Shown here: piece after piece, positions 10,835 to 18,508 of the stretch
Layout of the letters: each line of letters opens with the position of its first letter
How positions within the stretch are numbered: the stretch's first letter is position 1
From: an uncultured Flavobacteriales bacterium
GTDB taxonomy: Bacteria > Bacteroidota > Bacteroidia > Flavobacteriales_D > Crocinitomicaceae
Reading direction: 5' to 3'
Length of the DNA: 64,000 nt
NCBI GenBank assembly: GCA_905478665.1
Contig: CAJQJL010000019.1
Coordinates: forward strand, 1-64,000
Notes under the pieces: generated by a model
Database searches by the model: none
The model's input: the letters and a program-made list of their open reading frames with translations, nothing else
Told to the model about the DNA's origin: nothing
Translations under genes and position numbers: made by a program

Positions 10835-11242
10835 TTAATTAATTATGAATTCCTCTTCTATACCTGAGGCGTGTGTTATGTTTATCACCGAATACAAGTC
10901 TTCGTCTTCGTATTTTCCAATACAGAGAATAATCGTATCATTTATTTCGTCGATTTCTAGGGTATGAAATGCTGATGGATCATCATCATCCATATTGTAT
11001 GCTCCATAAAAAACAGAAATAGTGTCGGCACCCATGATACTAAAATGCTCAATCGTGATTTCAGCTATACTATCAAGCTCTTCAGAAATTGTAAATGTTA
11101 TTTCTACCTTATCATTAAGTGTAATAATCGTATCACGAGTTACTGTTCCCTGCGCGTACGCGAAGGTGCCACACAGAAAAAAGAAGAACAAAAGCCCTGT
11201 TTTCTTGATTTTTGAAAGACCTGAAAATGTTATCATACCCAT
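10835..11242 (-). CDS. Small secreted protein, first gene of the Rhs operon
   Basis: A 135-residue protein with a hydrophobic signal peptide (core GLLFFFFLCGTFAYAQ, residues about 16-31, cleavage probably after AYA). The mature part of about 100 residues is acidic and rich in T, I, D and E with predicted beta strands. I recognise no family. It is the promoter-proximal gene of the four-gene minus-strand operon; the next gene begins 12 bases downstream. ATG at 11242 is followed by a second ATG at 11236, so the exact start could shift by two residues. Twin palindromes lie 112-156 bases upstream and are the most obvious candidates for controlling the operon. Confidence 0.65.
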   Translation of the reverse strand: MGMITFSGLSKIKKTGLLFFFFLCGTFAYAQGTVTRDTIITLNDKVEITFTISEELDSIAEITIEHFSIMGADTISVFYGAYNMDDDDPSAFHTLEIDEINDTIILCIGKYEDEDLYSVINITHASGIEEEFIIN

Positions 11243-11353
11243 CGAATTCTAAAGTTAATTCCTCAACTAATTCGCAGGACCACTCCACTGAACGGGAGTA
11301 AGTGCAATTAGTTTTAGAAGCGCAAGCTAAAGTATCTGTCCGACAAAAAAACG

Positions 11354-11398
11354 CGTATTTATACGGGGTACTTCAAAAAAAAACCACGTATAAATACG
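11354..11398. repeat. Twin palindromes in inverted orientation, candidate operators
   Basis: Two near-identical 12-base palindromes, CGTATTTATACG at 11354-11365 and CGTATAAATACG at 11387-11398. Each is CGTAT-N2-ATACG, and each is the reverse complement of the other; the similarity extends into flanking bases (about 16 of 18). Their centres are 33 bases apart, close to three helical turns. This layout suits a dimeric regulator binding twice on one DNA face. They lie 112-156 bases upstream of the first gene of the secreted Rhs operon and about 300 bases upstream of the first plus-strand oxygenase. A stem-loop in RNA is possible, but the 21-base loop and lack of a following T run argue against a terminator. 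Confidence 0.6.
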
Positions 11399-11648
11399 TG
11401 TTTCTAGGACTTAATCTGTTCATTTTTAACTATTTAAAAAACGATCCTTTTTCAATGTTTTTTTTGCACTTGACACTTTTTTTGAGAATTTCCTGCTTAT
11501 GGGAGAAAAATATTTAAGTCAGTCTTTACAAATTCGTTCAGATACCAGCTTCTTCTCATCTATTCGTTTCTTTAAACAAAAGCACCACTGTTTTTTGGGA
11601 TGTTCACTTCATTATCACAATTGGGTACGGCTGACCTCTAAAACCACA

Positions 11649-11677
11649 TTGATTCTACTGGATTTTCACTAATTTCG
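11649..11677 (+). promoter_or_regulatory. Weak Bacteroidota-type promoter for the plus-strand oxygenase pair
   Basis: TTG at 11649-11651, an 18-base spacer and TAATTTCG at 11670-11677. This matches the Bacteroidota consensus TTG / TAnnTTTG with one mismatch, and would give a leader of roughly 17 bases before the ATG at 11701. Confidence 0.35.
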
Positions 11678-11700
11678 TGTAAACCTGATCTCAACAGCGC

Positions 11701-12735
11701 ATGGTCACACTCAAAAAACAGCATTCGGACTGGAAACCACTCAAAAACAAGGTATTCAAAGATGCCAAACTTGCCGAAAAGATTCATCAAGAAGGATATG
11801 CCGTTTTGCCACTCCTATCGGATGAAATTGTTGAGCAACTAAAAGCCATTTACGCACGCGAGCACTCATTGAATGTTGAAAATGGAGGCATGTTTTATTC
11901 TGTTTATTCAACAGATAATGAATACCGCATGAGAGTTCATCAGGAAATTAAAGATGTACTGACACCAATACTGAATGAACATTTTCAAGATTACAAAAAC
12001 GTAATCAACAGCTTTGTAATTAAAGCATCTGGAAAAGAAAGTGAATTCTATGTACATCAGGACACAACGGCAGTTGACGAGTTTACTTATTCACCATTGA
12101 GTTTGTGGATCCCTCTTCAAGAAATTGACGCAACCAACGGTGCACTCACAGTCATAGAGAAAACCCATTGGTTCTTTTCACCCTATAGAGGCGTGTCTTT
12201 TGCTTTTCCCTTTTCAAAAATCGTAAATACAGTTCGCAAGTATTTAAAACCCGTCTATATGAAGTCGGGTGAAGTTCTTGTTTTTGATCCTCGCGTGATT
12301 CATAATTCTATGCAGAATAGTTCGGGCAACGACCGTATTGCCATTATTTGTGGTGTATCTAATAAGGACGCTGAGTTCATTACCTGTTACAAAGATCCCG
12401 CTGACGAAAAGAGCCCTATTGAACGGTACAAACACGAAGATGACTATCTACTCAAGTACCAAAATTTCTTTTACGATTGTCATATTCGACCGACCTCTGG
12501 AACAAAACTCGATGAGATTCCCGATATCTTCCCGGCGATGTTGAGCGAGGAATTTGAAGAATTATGCGCAATGAATAACATCACGCCTGTAAATATACTT
12601 GACGAAGAATCAAATATTCAATGTAACATGATTGCGGAACCTGACGGAATTAACAAACCCGAATTGGTGGAAAGTCATATTCCTGAACCTGTTCCACAAA
12701 AAAAAATGGGAATCTTATCTTGGTTTAAAAAGTGA
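11701..12735 (+). CDS. PhyH-family Fe(II)/2-oxoglutarate oxygenase A
   Basis: A 344-residue phytanoyl-CoA-dioxygenase-like protein. The iron triad is intact: H119-Q-D121 in FYVHQDTTAVDEF and the distal H201 in DPRVIHNS, with R212 at the position that normally holds the 2-oxoglutarate carboxylate. The N-terminus shares with its paralogues the pattern K-x-F-K-D-x-x-L, then G-Y-x-V-L-P-L-L. It has the longest C-terminal extension after the fold, about 80 residues, ending in the basic amphipathic tail KKMGILSWFKK. It is the first of two co-directional oxygenase genes (3-base gap to the next) that converge on the minus-strand cluster. Members of this fold hydroxylate, desaturate, epimerise or halogenate small molecules; the substrate here is unknown. 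Confidence 0.85.
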   Translation: MVTLKKQHSDWKPLKNKVFKDAKLAEKIHQEGYAVLPLLSDEIVEQLKAIYAREHSLNVENGGMFYSVYSTDNEYRMRVHQEIKDVLTPILNEHFQDYKNVINSFVIKASGKESEFYVHQDTTAVDEFTYSPLSLWIPLQEIDATNGALTVIEKTHWFFSPYRGVSFAFPFSKIVNTVRKYLKPVYMKSGEVLVFDPRVIHNSMQNSSGNDRIAIICGVSNKDAEFITCYKDPADEKSPIERYKHEDDYLLKYQNFFYDCHIRPTSGTKLDEIPDIFPAMLSEEFEELCAMNNITPVNILDEESNIQCNMIAEPDGINKPELVESHIPEPVPQKKMGILSWFKK

Positions 12736-12738
12736 TTC

Positions 12739-13623
12739 ATGAAAGCGTTGCTTAAAAATCAGGATCTTCAAACTCAGCTCAACGCAGATGGGTACATTTC
12801 TATGCCTTTTTTGAATGAACAAGAATTAGAGCAAGCGCGCAATTTTTACAAAGAAATTCATCCTGACGGGGAGGCGCCTGGGAAGATAGATGGCATCCAC
12901 ATGACTACCTGGTGTGAAGACTACGATTACAAAATGAAAGTAGCTCTTTTTTTAGACGAACTCTATGAGCGTGCATGCGAGGAGAATTTTAAAGACTTTC
13001 GACGCCTTAATAATGTATTCATTGTTAAATCACCAGGGGAAGGAACGACCTTCAAAGTACATCAAGATTGGAATGTTGTTGACGAAAAAGAAAACTTTGC
13101 GATCAATGTATGGGTTCCCTTGTATGACGTTGACGCTACCACTGGAGCCTTGTGGACAGTGAAGGGCAGTCATCAAATCAACCGACATGTACGTGGTTCT
13201 GCCTATTTATTCCCTGATTACAGCCCTTTTTACGATGAACTAGAACAGGTAGCGACATCGGTTAATTTAAAGGCTGGTCATGCTATCGTCTTTTACTTAA
13301 ATGTGATTCATGGTTCACCACCCAATCTTGGCGAGAAAGAACGCATTGCGACCTGTTTCTCTATTATTCCTGAAAAGGCACCACTATCGATATATTTCCA
13401 AAAGCAAGCAGGAGATGCTCTAGAACTACACGAACCTGCCGATGACTTTATGTATCAGTATAAAAGCTTACGCACCGATACTTTCGAGTTTGCGCCAACA
13501 AAAGAGCCTGTTGAGCTACTTCCTTCGTACGAAAACAAGCCTATTACGCGAGAAGAATTGGAATTTTGTTTGAAAAAAGAACAAAAATCAACTTGGCTAA
13601 CGCGTTTCCTTAAGAAAAACTAA
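12739..13623 (+). CDS. PhyH-family Fe(II)/2-oxoglutarate oxygenase B
   Basis: 294 residues. The triad is H108-Q-D110 (FKVHQDWNVVDEK) and H191 (NVIHGSPPN), with R202 as the 2-oxoglutarate anchor. The paralogue N-terminal signature is present (ALLKNQDLQTQLNADGY, then MPFLNEQEL). The conserved post-fold helix (ITREELEFCLKKE) leads straight into the tail STWLTRFLKKN, basic and amphipathic as in its relatives. The start ATG is three bases after the stop of oxygenase A, so translation is probably coupled. Its last four bases overlap the end of the convergent gene at 13620. The fold is clear; the substrate is unknown. Confidence 0.87.
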   Translation: MKALLKNQDLQTQLNADGYISMPFLNEQELEQARNFYKEIHPDGEAPGKIDGIHMTTWCEDYDYKMKVALFLDELYERACEENFKDFRRLNNVFIVKSPGEGTTFKVHQDWNVVDEKENFAINVWVPLYDVDATTGALWTVKGSHQINRHVRGSAYLFPDYSPFYDELEQVATSVNLKAGHAIVFYLNVIHGSPPNLGEKERIATCFSIIPEKAPLSIYFQKQAGDALELHEPADDFMYQYKSLRTDTFEFAPTKEPVELLPSYENKPITREELEFCLKKEQKSTWLTRFLKKN

Positions 13624-14492
13624 GACCACACATACAAAGTATCTTCTTCGTTTCTTCCTTTACTAAGGAATCCTCCAAACGTAACCCTGTTTTTATCGCC
13701 CGCAACAGATTCTACCGAGTGCCAAAGTTGACCGCCTGGAAAAATAATAAGGTCTCCAGTCTGCATGTCAATTTTCAGATTGCCAATTGGAGATTTTTTG
13801 TCATCAAGATTGATCGCTTCACCCGTGGTCAATAACACCGAATTTGTACGTGATTTAGCATTTTTTTTCGCGCGATCCCAATCAACATTGTAAAGGATCA
13901 ATCGCCCTCCTTCTGATGGCTCTTTCAACATGATGAAAAAACTCAACGAATCATAAATGTCGGTCATCGTCGATAAATATGCACAGTGTTCATCAAATAT
14001 TTCACGCAATTGATTCTCACAGTGTGCATACATCACAACGTCATTCGGTGGTAGAGAACGAAATGTTGTGGGTTGGTAATACCCATTCTCCTCACCCGGT
14101 GGTATTTTGATGTTTACATTAGCATTGACAGACTTCAATAAATCAAATAACCTCTGATGCACATCCAAACCATAAGTTGAAGGGAATTCATCGATGTAAT
14201 CTTTGGCGAGCTGAAAATACTTTTCGTCTACATTCTCATTCCTTATTTGATAAAAATTAGGTGGATAAATTACTGGAGTTTCTGGGTCTTTGTTATACCC
14301 CACTTTACCGTAAAAATTACCAACGAGTTTGTCGCATTCTTCCTTCGATAAAAACTGGCGATGGATGTAGCCGTCCAACCTTCTACTGAACAAATCATTT
14401 AGCAATTCAGACCCAACCTCGACAGTGTCAGCTGTGTCCAGAATATTGAACTTTGCTTTCTTTCTTTTAAATAAATTTCCTAAAATTCCCAT
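13620..14492 (-). CDS. Prolyl-4-hydroxylase-like 2OG-Fe(II) oxygenase with HxE motif
   Basis: Start chosen at ATG 14492 (about 290 residues), eight bases after the upstream stop; the upstream in-frame TTG at 14510 is less likely. With this start the protein opens with the amphipathic basic segment MGILGNLFKRKKAK, similar to the C-terminal tails of the PhyH paralogues. The double-stranded beta-helix core shows YAHCENQL (H157, E159), LKEPSEGGRLILYNVDWD, and GGQLWHSVESV (H258) followed by R269 in NRVTFGGF. The usual HxD reads HxE here, so a carboxylate ligand is retained. Its closest relative is the next gene upstream, which reads HxG. It is the last gene of the minus-strand oxygenase operon. 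Substrate unknown. Confidence 0.78.
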   Translation of the reverse strand: MGILGNLFKRKKAKFNILDTADTVEVGSELLNDLFSRRLDGYIHRQFLSKEECDKLVGNFYGKVGYNKDPETPVIYPPNFYQIRNENVDEKYFQLAKDYIDEFPSTYGLDVHQRLFDLLKSVNANVNIKIPPGEENGYYQPTTFRSLPPNDVVMYAHCENQLREIFDEHCAYLSTMTDIYDSLSFFIMLKEPSEGGRLILYNVDWDRAKKNAKSRTNSVLLTTGEAINLDDKKSPIGNLKIDMQTGDLIIFPGGQLWHSVESVAGDKNRVTFGGFLSKGRNEEDTLYVWS

Positions 14493-14500
14493 AATTGCAT

Positions 14501-15409
14501 TTACGACCAAAAGTAGAGTGTTTTGTCATCCTTAGATCGTGACATAAATCCTCCAATTGTAAACCGCGATTTTGATCCTTCAATAAACTCCACTTTATGC
14601 CAAATTTGGCCCCCTGCAAAAGTGATCATGTCTCCAGGTCCAGGTGCTAATTTTTTTCGAGTTACTTGCCGTTCATCTAACAAATCATACGTATTCCCCT
14701 GCATGTCTTCCAACACTGTATCTCCGTGAAGGCGTTTTTGAACATTATCCCACTCTATGTCGTAGAGCGTTAACTCTCCTCCGCTTTCAGGTGGCGAAAG
14801 CATGATGAAATAACTCATTTGGTTATGGATAACGGAAGTTTCCATTAAATGACCAAAAAAGGTAGGAAACTCTTTATGAAAAAGGTTTCCACAATGTGCT
14901 TTGAGCTCTCCTTTACCTGGTTTTAATTCTTTTATAGTTGCAGGATTGTAAATCCCTTCTCCATCCACACCTTTTGGAATTTCAATGGCTCTACCATCCC
15001 CTATTTTCGCTAACGTATCCTTAATTCGTCCAACAAAATCAACACCAAATCGCTCTGGAAATTCCTTCCAAAATCTTTCTGCTTCCTGATAATATTCCTT
15101 TAATAGTTCCCTTGAATTATGACTGTTTTGATCTAATTGAGCAAAGGCTTGTGGCAAAAAATAAAGCCAATCATTGATCTTTCTTCTTTCTTCAATAGGG
15201 GTTGCTAAGAAGGCCTTTGTAATTTTATCGACCTCTTCCTTTGAAAATACATTTCGCACAAGAAATCCATCAATTTCACGATTTTTGATTTTCGTGATAC
15301 CATCCTTGTAGTCATCAAGTTGTGAAGCATGTATTTCAACAAAATTGTAATCAGCGGAACGCGGTGCGACAGCTGGTTTTTTCTTAAATAATCTTTTCAA
15401 TAATGTCAT
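14501..15409 (-). CDS. Prolyl-4-hydroxylase-like 2OG oxygenase with HxG in place of HxD
   Basis: 302 residues, beginning with the basic amphipathic segment MTLLKRLFKKKPAV. The core parallels the gene downstream: LKAHCGNLFHKEF (H172, G174), LSPPESGGELTLYDIEWDN, GGQIWHKVEFI (H271) and R282 in SRFTIGGF, ending TLYFWS. If H172 is the proximal ligand, the carboxylate of the 2-His-1-carboxylate triad is replaced by glycine. That arrangement is known from Fe/2-oxoglutarate radical halogenases such as WelO5 (HxG) and SyrB2 (HxA), where chloride takes the open site. It could instead be an inactive homologue or find its ligand elsewhere. It lies between wzt (9-base gap) and the HxE paralogue. Confidence 0.78.
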   Translation of the reverse strand: MTLLKRLFKKKPAVAPRSADYNFVEIHASQLDDYKDGITKIKNREIDGFLVRNVFSKEEVDKITKAFLATPIEERRKINDWLYFLPQAFAQLDQNSHNSRELLKEYYQEAERFWKEFPERFGVDFVGRIKDTLAKIGDGRAIEIPKGVDGEGIYNPATIKELKPGKGELKAHCGNLFHKEFPTFFGHLMETSVIHNQMSYFIMLSPPESGGELTLYDIEWDNVQKRLHGDTVLEDMQGNTYDLLDERQVTRKKLAPGPGDMITFAGGQIWHKVEFIEGSKSRFTIGGFMSRSKDDKTLYFWS

Positions 15410-15418
15410 TTCTTCTTT

Positions 15419-16663
15419 TTATTTGGTAGAAATTTGTTGAACGTCCCACTTTAGTTTGGGTCGAATGATACTACTAATTTTATCATCTAATTTTGTCCTT
15501 TTTAATGTGTCTACTTTGAATTTGGCAATGTTTTCAAATTCTTTAATGACTTCGCCATTCTTACAGAGTATTAGGCCCAAAGTAAAAATACCTCGGTTCA
15601 ACAAATTGCTCGGAATTACACATTTTATTCTGTATTTCCCTTCGGACATTTGTTGGTTTTCCAGATCATAATTATCGTGCAATCCATACGTATCGAGTAA
15701 TACACGAACGCCATTCATATTGATCAAGTAATAAACAACTTCTAACCCGCCTTCTGGATACTTTTTGTCGCATTCGATATCGAGGGTCAATTCATCATTC
15801 ATTTGAATGCTCTTAGCATTGCTTTGATTATTGACTAATATTTCAAAATTATTCAGTCGGATGAGTTCGTTTTCAAAGCGGAGGAATTCAGTATTATATT
15901 TAATCGTATCGACTATGGGTAACTGTTCTCCAAAGGCTTTGTCAATTGGTGCATCTGATTGATCGTCCATGTTTTGCATATAAACTTCAACCACATCCAA
16001 TGGTGTCCCGATGGAGTGTATTTTTCCGCTATTTATAAGAATACATCGATCACAAAATTCCAAAATAGGCTCAAGAAAATGGCTCACCAGAATGATGGAT
16101 ACTCCTTCATCTTTTAGTGATCGAATTCGATTATAGCATTTCCTTCGGAAGTCAACATCTCCCACAGCAATGATCTCATCCAGTACCAATATATCGATTT
16201 TGGCATGAAAGGCTATTGAAAACGCCAAACGCAAATACATTCCGCTTGAGTAGTGTTTCACAGGCATGTACATGTACTCGTTCAGTCCACTGAACTCAAC
16301 AATTTCTTCATACATTTCCTCAATTTCCTGACGCTTAAACCCTAACAAAGATGCGCTCAGATACAAATTTTCTTTCCCCGATAAGTCTGGGTGGAATCCT
16401 GTACCGATTTCAATAATCGAAGTAAGTACTCCGTCATATATAACCTCTCCGCTTGTTGGAGCCGTAATCTGACTCAAGATCTTAAGCAGCGTACTCTTTC
16501 CTGCACCGTTACGACCAATCACACCTAAAATCTCACCTCTCTTTAACTCGAACGAGACATCCTTCAACGCCCAAAATTTGGAACCTCCTCGACCAGCCTT
16601 CACGTACTGTTTGGAAAGCTTATTTACGGACATTGCTATTTCAGCTGTTTTCAATTCAGGCAT
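15419..16663 (-). CDS. wzt: Wzt-type polysaccharide ABC exporter, ATP-binding subunit with C-terminal recognition domain
   Basis: ATG at 16663 (about 414 residues) lies one base after the methyltransferase stop and matches the family N-terminus; a longer upstream frame would overlap the methyltransferase by about 150 bases and lacks family similarity. Walker A is GRNGAGKST (residues 50-58), the signature region is YSSGM (138-142), Walker B is ILVLDEIIAVGD (158-169) and the H-loop is in VSHFLE. The region from about residue 265 to the end is a beta-sandwich resembling the Wzt C-terminal domain, which in O-antigen systems binds the modified non-reducing end of the glycan. With Wzm at 22303 it forms the exporter. 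The adjacent methyltransferase recalls systems in which a terminal cap is recognised before export; that link is inference. Confidence 0.88.
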   Translation of the reverse strand: MPELKTAEIAMSVNKLSKQYVKAGRGGSKFWALKDVSFELKRGEILGVIGRNGAGKSTLLKILSQITAPTSGEVIYDGVLTSIIEIGTGFHPDLSGKENLYLSASLLGFKRQEIEEMYEEIVEFSGLNEYMYMPVKHYSSGMYLRLAFSIAFHAKIDILVLDEIIAVGDVDFRRKCYNRIRSLKDEGVSIILVSHFLEPILEFCDRCILINSGKIHSIGTPLDVVEVYMQNMDDQSDAPIDKAFGEQLPIVDTIKYNTEFLRFENELIRLNNFEILVNNQSNAKSIQMNDELTLDIECDKKYPEGGLEVVYYLINMNGVRVLLDTYGLHDNYDLENQQMSEGKYRIKCVIPSNLLNRGIFTLGLILCKNGEVIKEFENIAKFKVDTLKRTKLDDKISSIIRPKLKWDVQQISTK

Positions 16664-16664
16664 G

Positions 16665-17639
16665 TTAGAGTTCTTCTTGCTTTCTGTTATGCACTTGCAT
16701 ATAGTACAAATTCTGGAGGAAATATCTACTGTTTCCGTATTCCAATGCGTTCCACGGCTTGTAACATTTGATTTCAAAGAAATCAACTGGGAATACATAT
16801 TCCTGTAGATTTTCAATTTTGTTTATTCCCGTCAACTCCTGAAAATCATTGGAAATTGTTAAGTTTTCAAAATCCTCCAATGGGAGATCTATCGTCTTTA
16901 CACTCGAAAGAATATATCCCTTTTTACGGATGAAATGCAACACCTCATAGAAATCTGCAACGTTGTAATGATATGCCTTGTTGATATTTTGAATTTCCCT
17001 TTCAATGTCCTTTTCAAGTGATGGAATTGCCGCTTCTTTCCGAAACAAATCCTTGATGTAAAGCGTTCCGCCTGGTTTCAACATTCCCCAAGCCGAGTTG
17101 ATTACTTCCTCGTGATCTTTTGCATGTCCAAAAGACTCTAAGAAATAGACTGCATCAAAACTATCCGACTCATAATAGTTATCCAAATGATGGTAGTCGC
17201 CATACGTTACATTCACTTTTCCTTCCAACCCTTCTTCGGCAATGTACTTTTTAGACTTCTCTACCTGATCCTTTGAAATTGTAATTGCTTCCACCGTAAC
17301 ATCTGCATTCTTTGCAAAGTATCTTGCAGGTCCACAAACTCCACATCCAGCATCAAGTACTCGTTGTCCCTTCTCAAATCCTATACTTTCAATTTGATAG
17401 TCCAATAACTTGGAAACATCCGTTGTTCGAAATGCCTGAATTACTTCTCCGTATACCTTCAGGAAATTATTCGTCTGTTCATCGTAGAAATCACCGACAT
17501 CCTTCGCATCGTGTTTTGCCAGCGTGCTAGTTCTCTCCAAAGACTTGTTTCGCTTTCGCGAAATCACCAATGCAAACAATACCACATGAGCCAGTAAAAG
17601 CCAAATAATTACAATATAGAAGACAACAGAATCGCTCAT
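16665..17639 (-). CDS. Membrane-anchored SAM-dependent methyltransferase
   Basis: ATG at 17639 gives 324 residues; a GTG at 17648, overlapping the upstream stop, is the alternative. Residues about 6-26 form one transmembrane helix followed by SRKRNK, so the catalytic domain should face the cytoplasm at the membrane. The class I methyltransferase fold shows motif I VLDAGCGVCGPARYF (94-108), an acidic motif near EAITIS, and AVYFLESFGHAKDH followed by LKPGGTLYIKD. These resemble the UbiE/sterol/tocopherol group of small-molecule O- or C-methyltransferases. It sits between a PhyH gene and wzt with almost no gaps. Likely role: methylation of the exported molecule or its lipid carrier; the substrate is unknown. 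Confidence 0.82.
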   Translation of the reverse strand: MSDSVVFYIVIIWLLLAHVVLFALVISRKRNKSLERTSTLAKHDAKDVGDFYDEQTNNFLKVYGEVIQAFRTTDVSKLLDYQIESIGFEKGQRVLDAGCGVCGPARYFAKNADVTVEAITISKDQVEKSKKYIAEEGLEGKVNVTYGDYHHLDNYYESDSFDAVYFLESFGHAKDHEEVINSAWGMLKPGGTLYIKDLFRKEAAIPSLEKDIEREIQNINKAYHYNVADFYEVLHFIRKKGYILSSVKTIDLPLEDFENLTISNDFQELTGINKIENLQEYVFPVDFFEIKCYKPWNALEYGNSRYFLQNLYYMQVHNRKQEEL

Positions 17640-17644
17640 TGATT

Positions 17645-18508
17645 TCACTTATTTTTTCGTTTCAAGAAACTAAAGATGGCACTTTCTTTTTTCTGTGGTG
17701 GCTTTCTTCCCAAATAGATCTTCTCAAATTCCTCTTTGTTCAACATCTTGTTCTCGAAATCAAACTCCTTGTTCTTCTCCAAAACCTTTGGTCCATCTTC
17801 TGGATCGTAATCAAAGAAAAAATTGGGCTTCGAGTTGTATTCTTCTATGACGCTCCCTTTCTGGTAATAAAATTTCATCTGTGCCCCTTGAGGAATTGTC
17901 CCGAAAACGATCGCCAACCTTAACACCTCAGTTTGATTCATTGGGGAGGAATGCCACAACGCATGATCGTACAGCAGAGCTTCACCAGCTTTCATGTTTA
18001 AAGAAATCATGTACTGATCCACTTCTTCACTGATTGGATACAACACTGGAGGCAAGTTGGGTCCACGATAGGTCTCCTGCTTCCGATGGCTTCTTTCCAG
18101 TATTCGCATTGCCCCATTATGCTCATTCACATCTACGAGCGGAATCCAAAGATTATACGATCTAGCTTCTTTTTCATCAACAATGTTCCAATCTTGGTGC
18201 AACGGTAAAATGCCTTTTTCACCAGGTGCTTTCGAAATAAATGCTCCTCCCAAAAGATGAATATTTTCAAATAGAGGCTCCGCACGCTTTTGGATAGTTT
18301 TTATAATCTCATCACTCACCTGCTTTCTCCATGCCTTATCCTTCGCATGGGTAGTTGCATAAAACCCTTCTGGAAACTCAGCGTGAAGTTCTTCAAACGA
18401 TTTCTTCAGTTCTTGAATTTCATCTGCATTCAGTAAAGGAAAGACAACTTTGCCTTCTGTTTCCAACTCAGCCGTGAGGACCGTATCCTTAAATCGTACT
18501 ATGTTCAT
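17645..18508 (-). CDS. PhyH-family Fe(II)/2-oxoglutarate oxygenase C
   Basis: 287 residues. The triad is H104-Q-D106 (LPLHQDWNIVDEK) and H186 (DHALWHSSP), with R197 in LRLAIVFG. The N-terminal paralogue signature is RFKDTVLTAELETEGK, then VFPLL. After the fold come the conserved helix LNKEEFEKIYLG and the basic tail AIFSFLKRKNK. Its start overlaps the upstream oxygenase stop by four bases (ATGA), and its stop abuts the methyltransferase start. It appears catalytically competent as a hydroxylase. Substrate unknown. Confidence 0.87.
   Translation of the reverse strand: MNIVRFKDTVLTAELETEGKVVFPLLNADEIQELKKSFEELHAEFPEGFYATTHAKDKAWRKQVSDEIIKTIQKRAEPLFENIHLLGGAFISKAPGEKGILPLHQDWNIVDEKEARSYNLWIPLVDVNEHNGAMRILERSHRKQETYRGPNLPPVLYPISEEVDQYMISLNMKAGEALLYDHALWHSSPMNQTEVLRLAIVFGTIPQGAQMKFYYQKGSVIEEYNSKPNFFFDYDPEDGPKVLEKNKEFDFENKMLNKEEFEKIYLGRKPPQKKESAIFSFLKRKNK

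Larger units (their letters stand above)
11243..11700. other. Divergent intergenic region between Rhs operon and oxygenase cluster
   Basis: 458 bases without a gene. It is AT-rich and contains a pair of short palindromes (11354-11398), T-rich tracts around 11440-11480, and a weak promoter-like sequence for the plus-strand oxygenases (11649-11677). Small open frames here have no coding character. Confidence 0.6.

Noticed and set aside
11350-11405. Rho-independent terminator
   Set aside because: The arms are 33 bases apart centre to centre with no T run after them; the operator interpretation fits better.
11302-11517. 71-residue plus-strand open frame in the divergent gap
   Set aside because: It spans the palindromes and T-rich tracts, has no codon bias and no similarity that I recognise.
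16664-16816. N-terminal extension of the Wzt frame by 51 residues
   Set aside because: It lies inside the methyltransferase gene, has no family similarity, and ATG 16663 sits one base after the methyltransferase stop.
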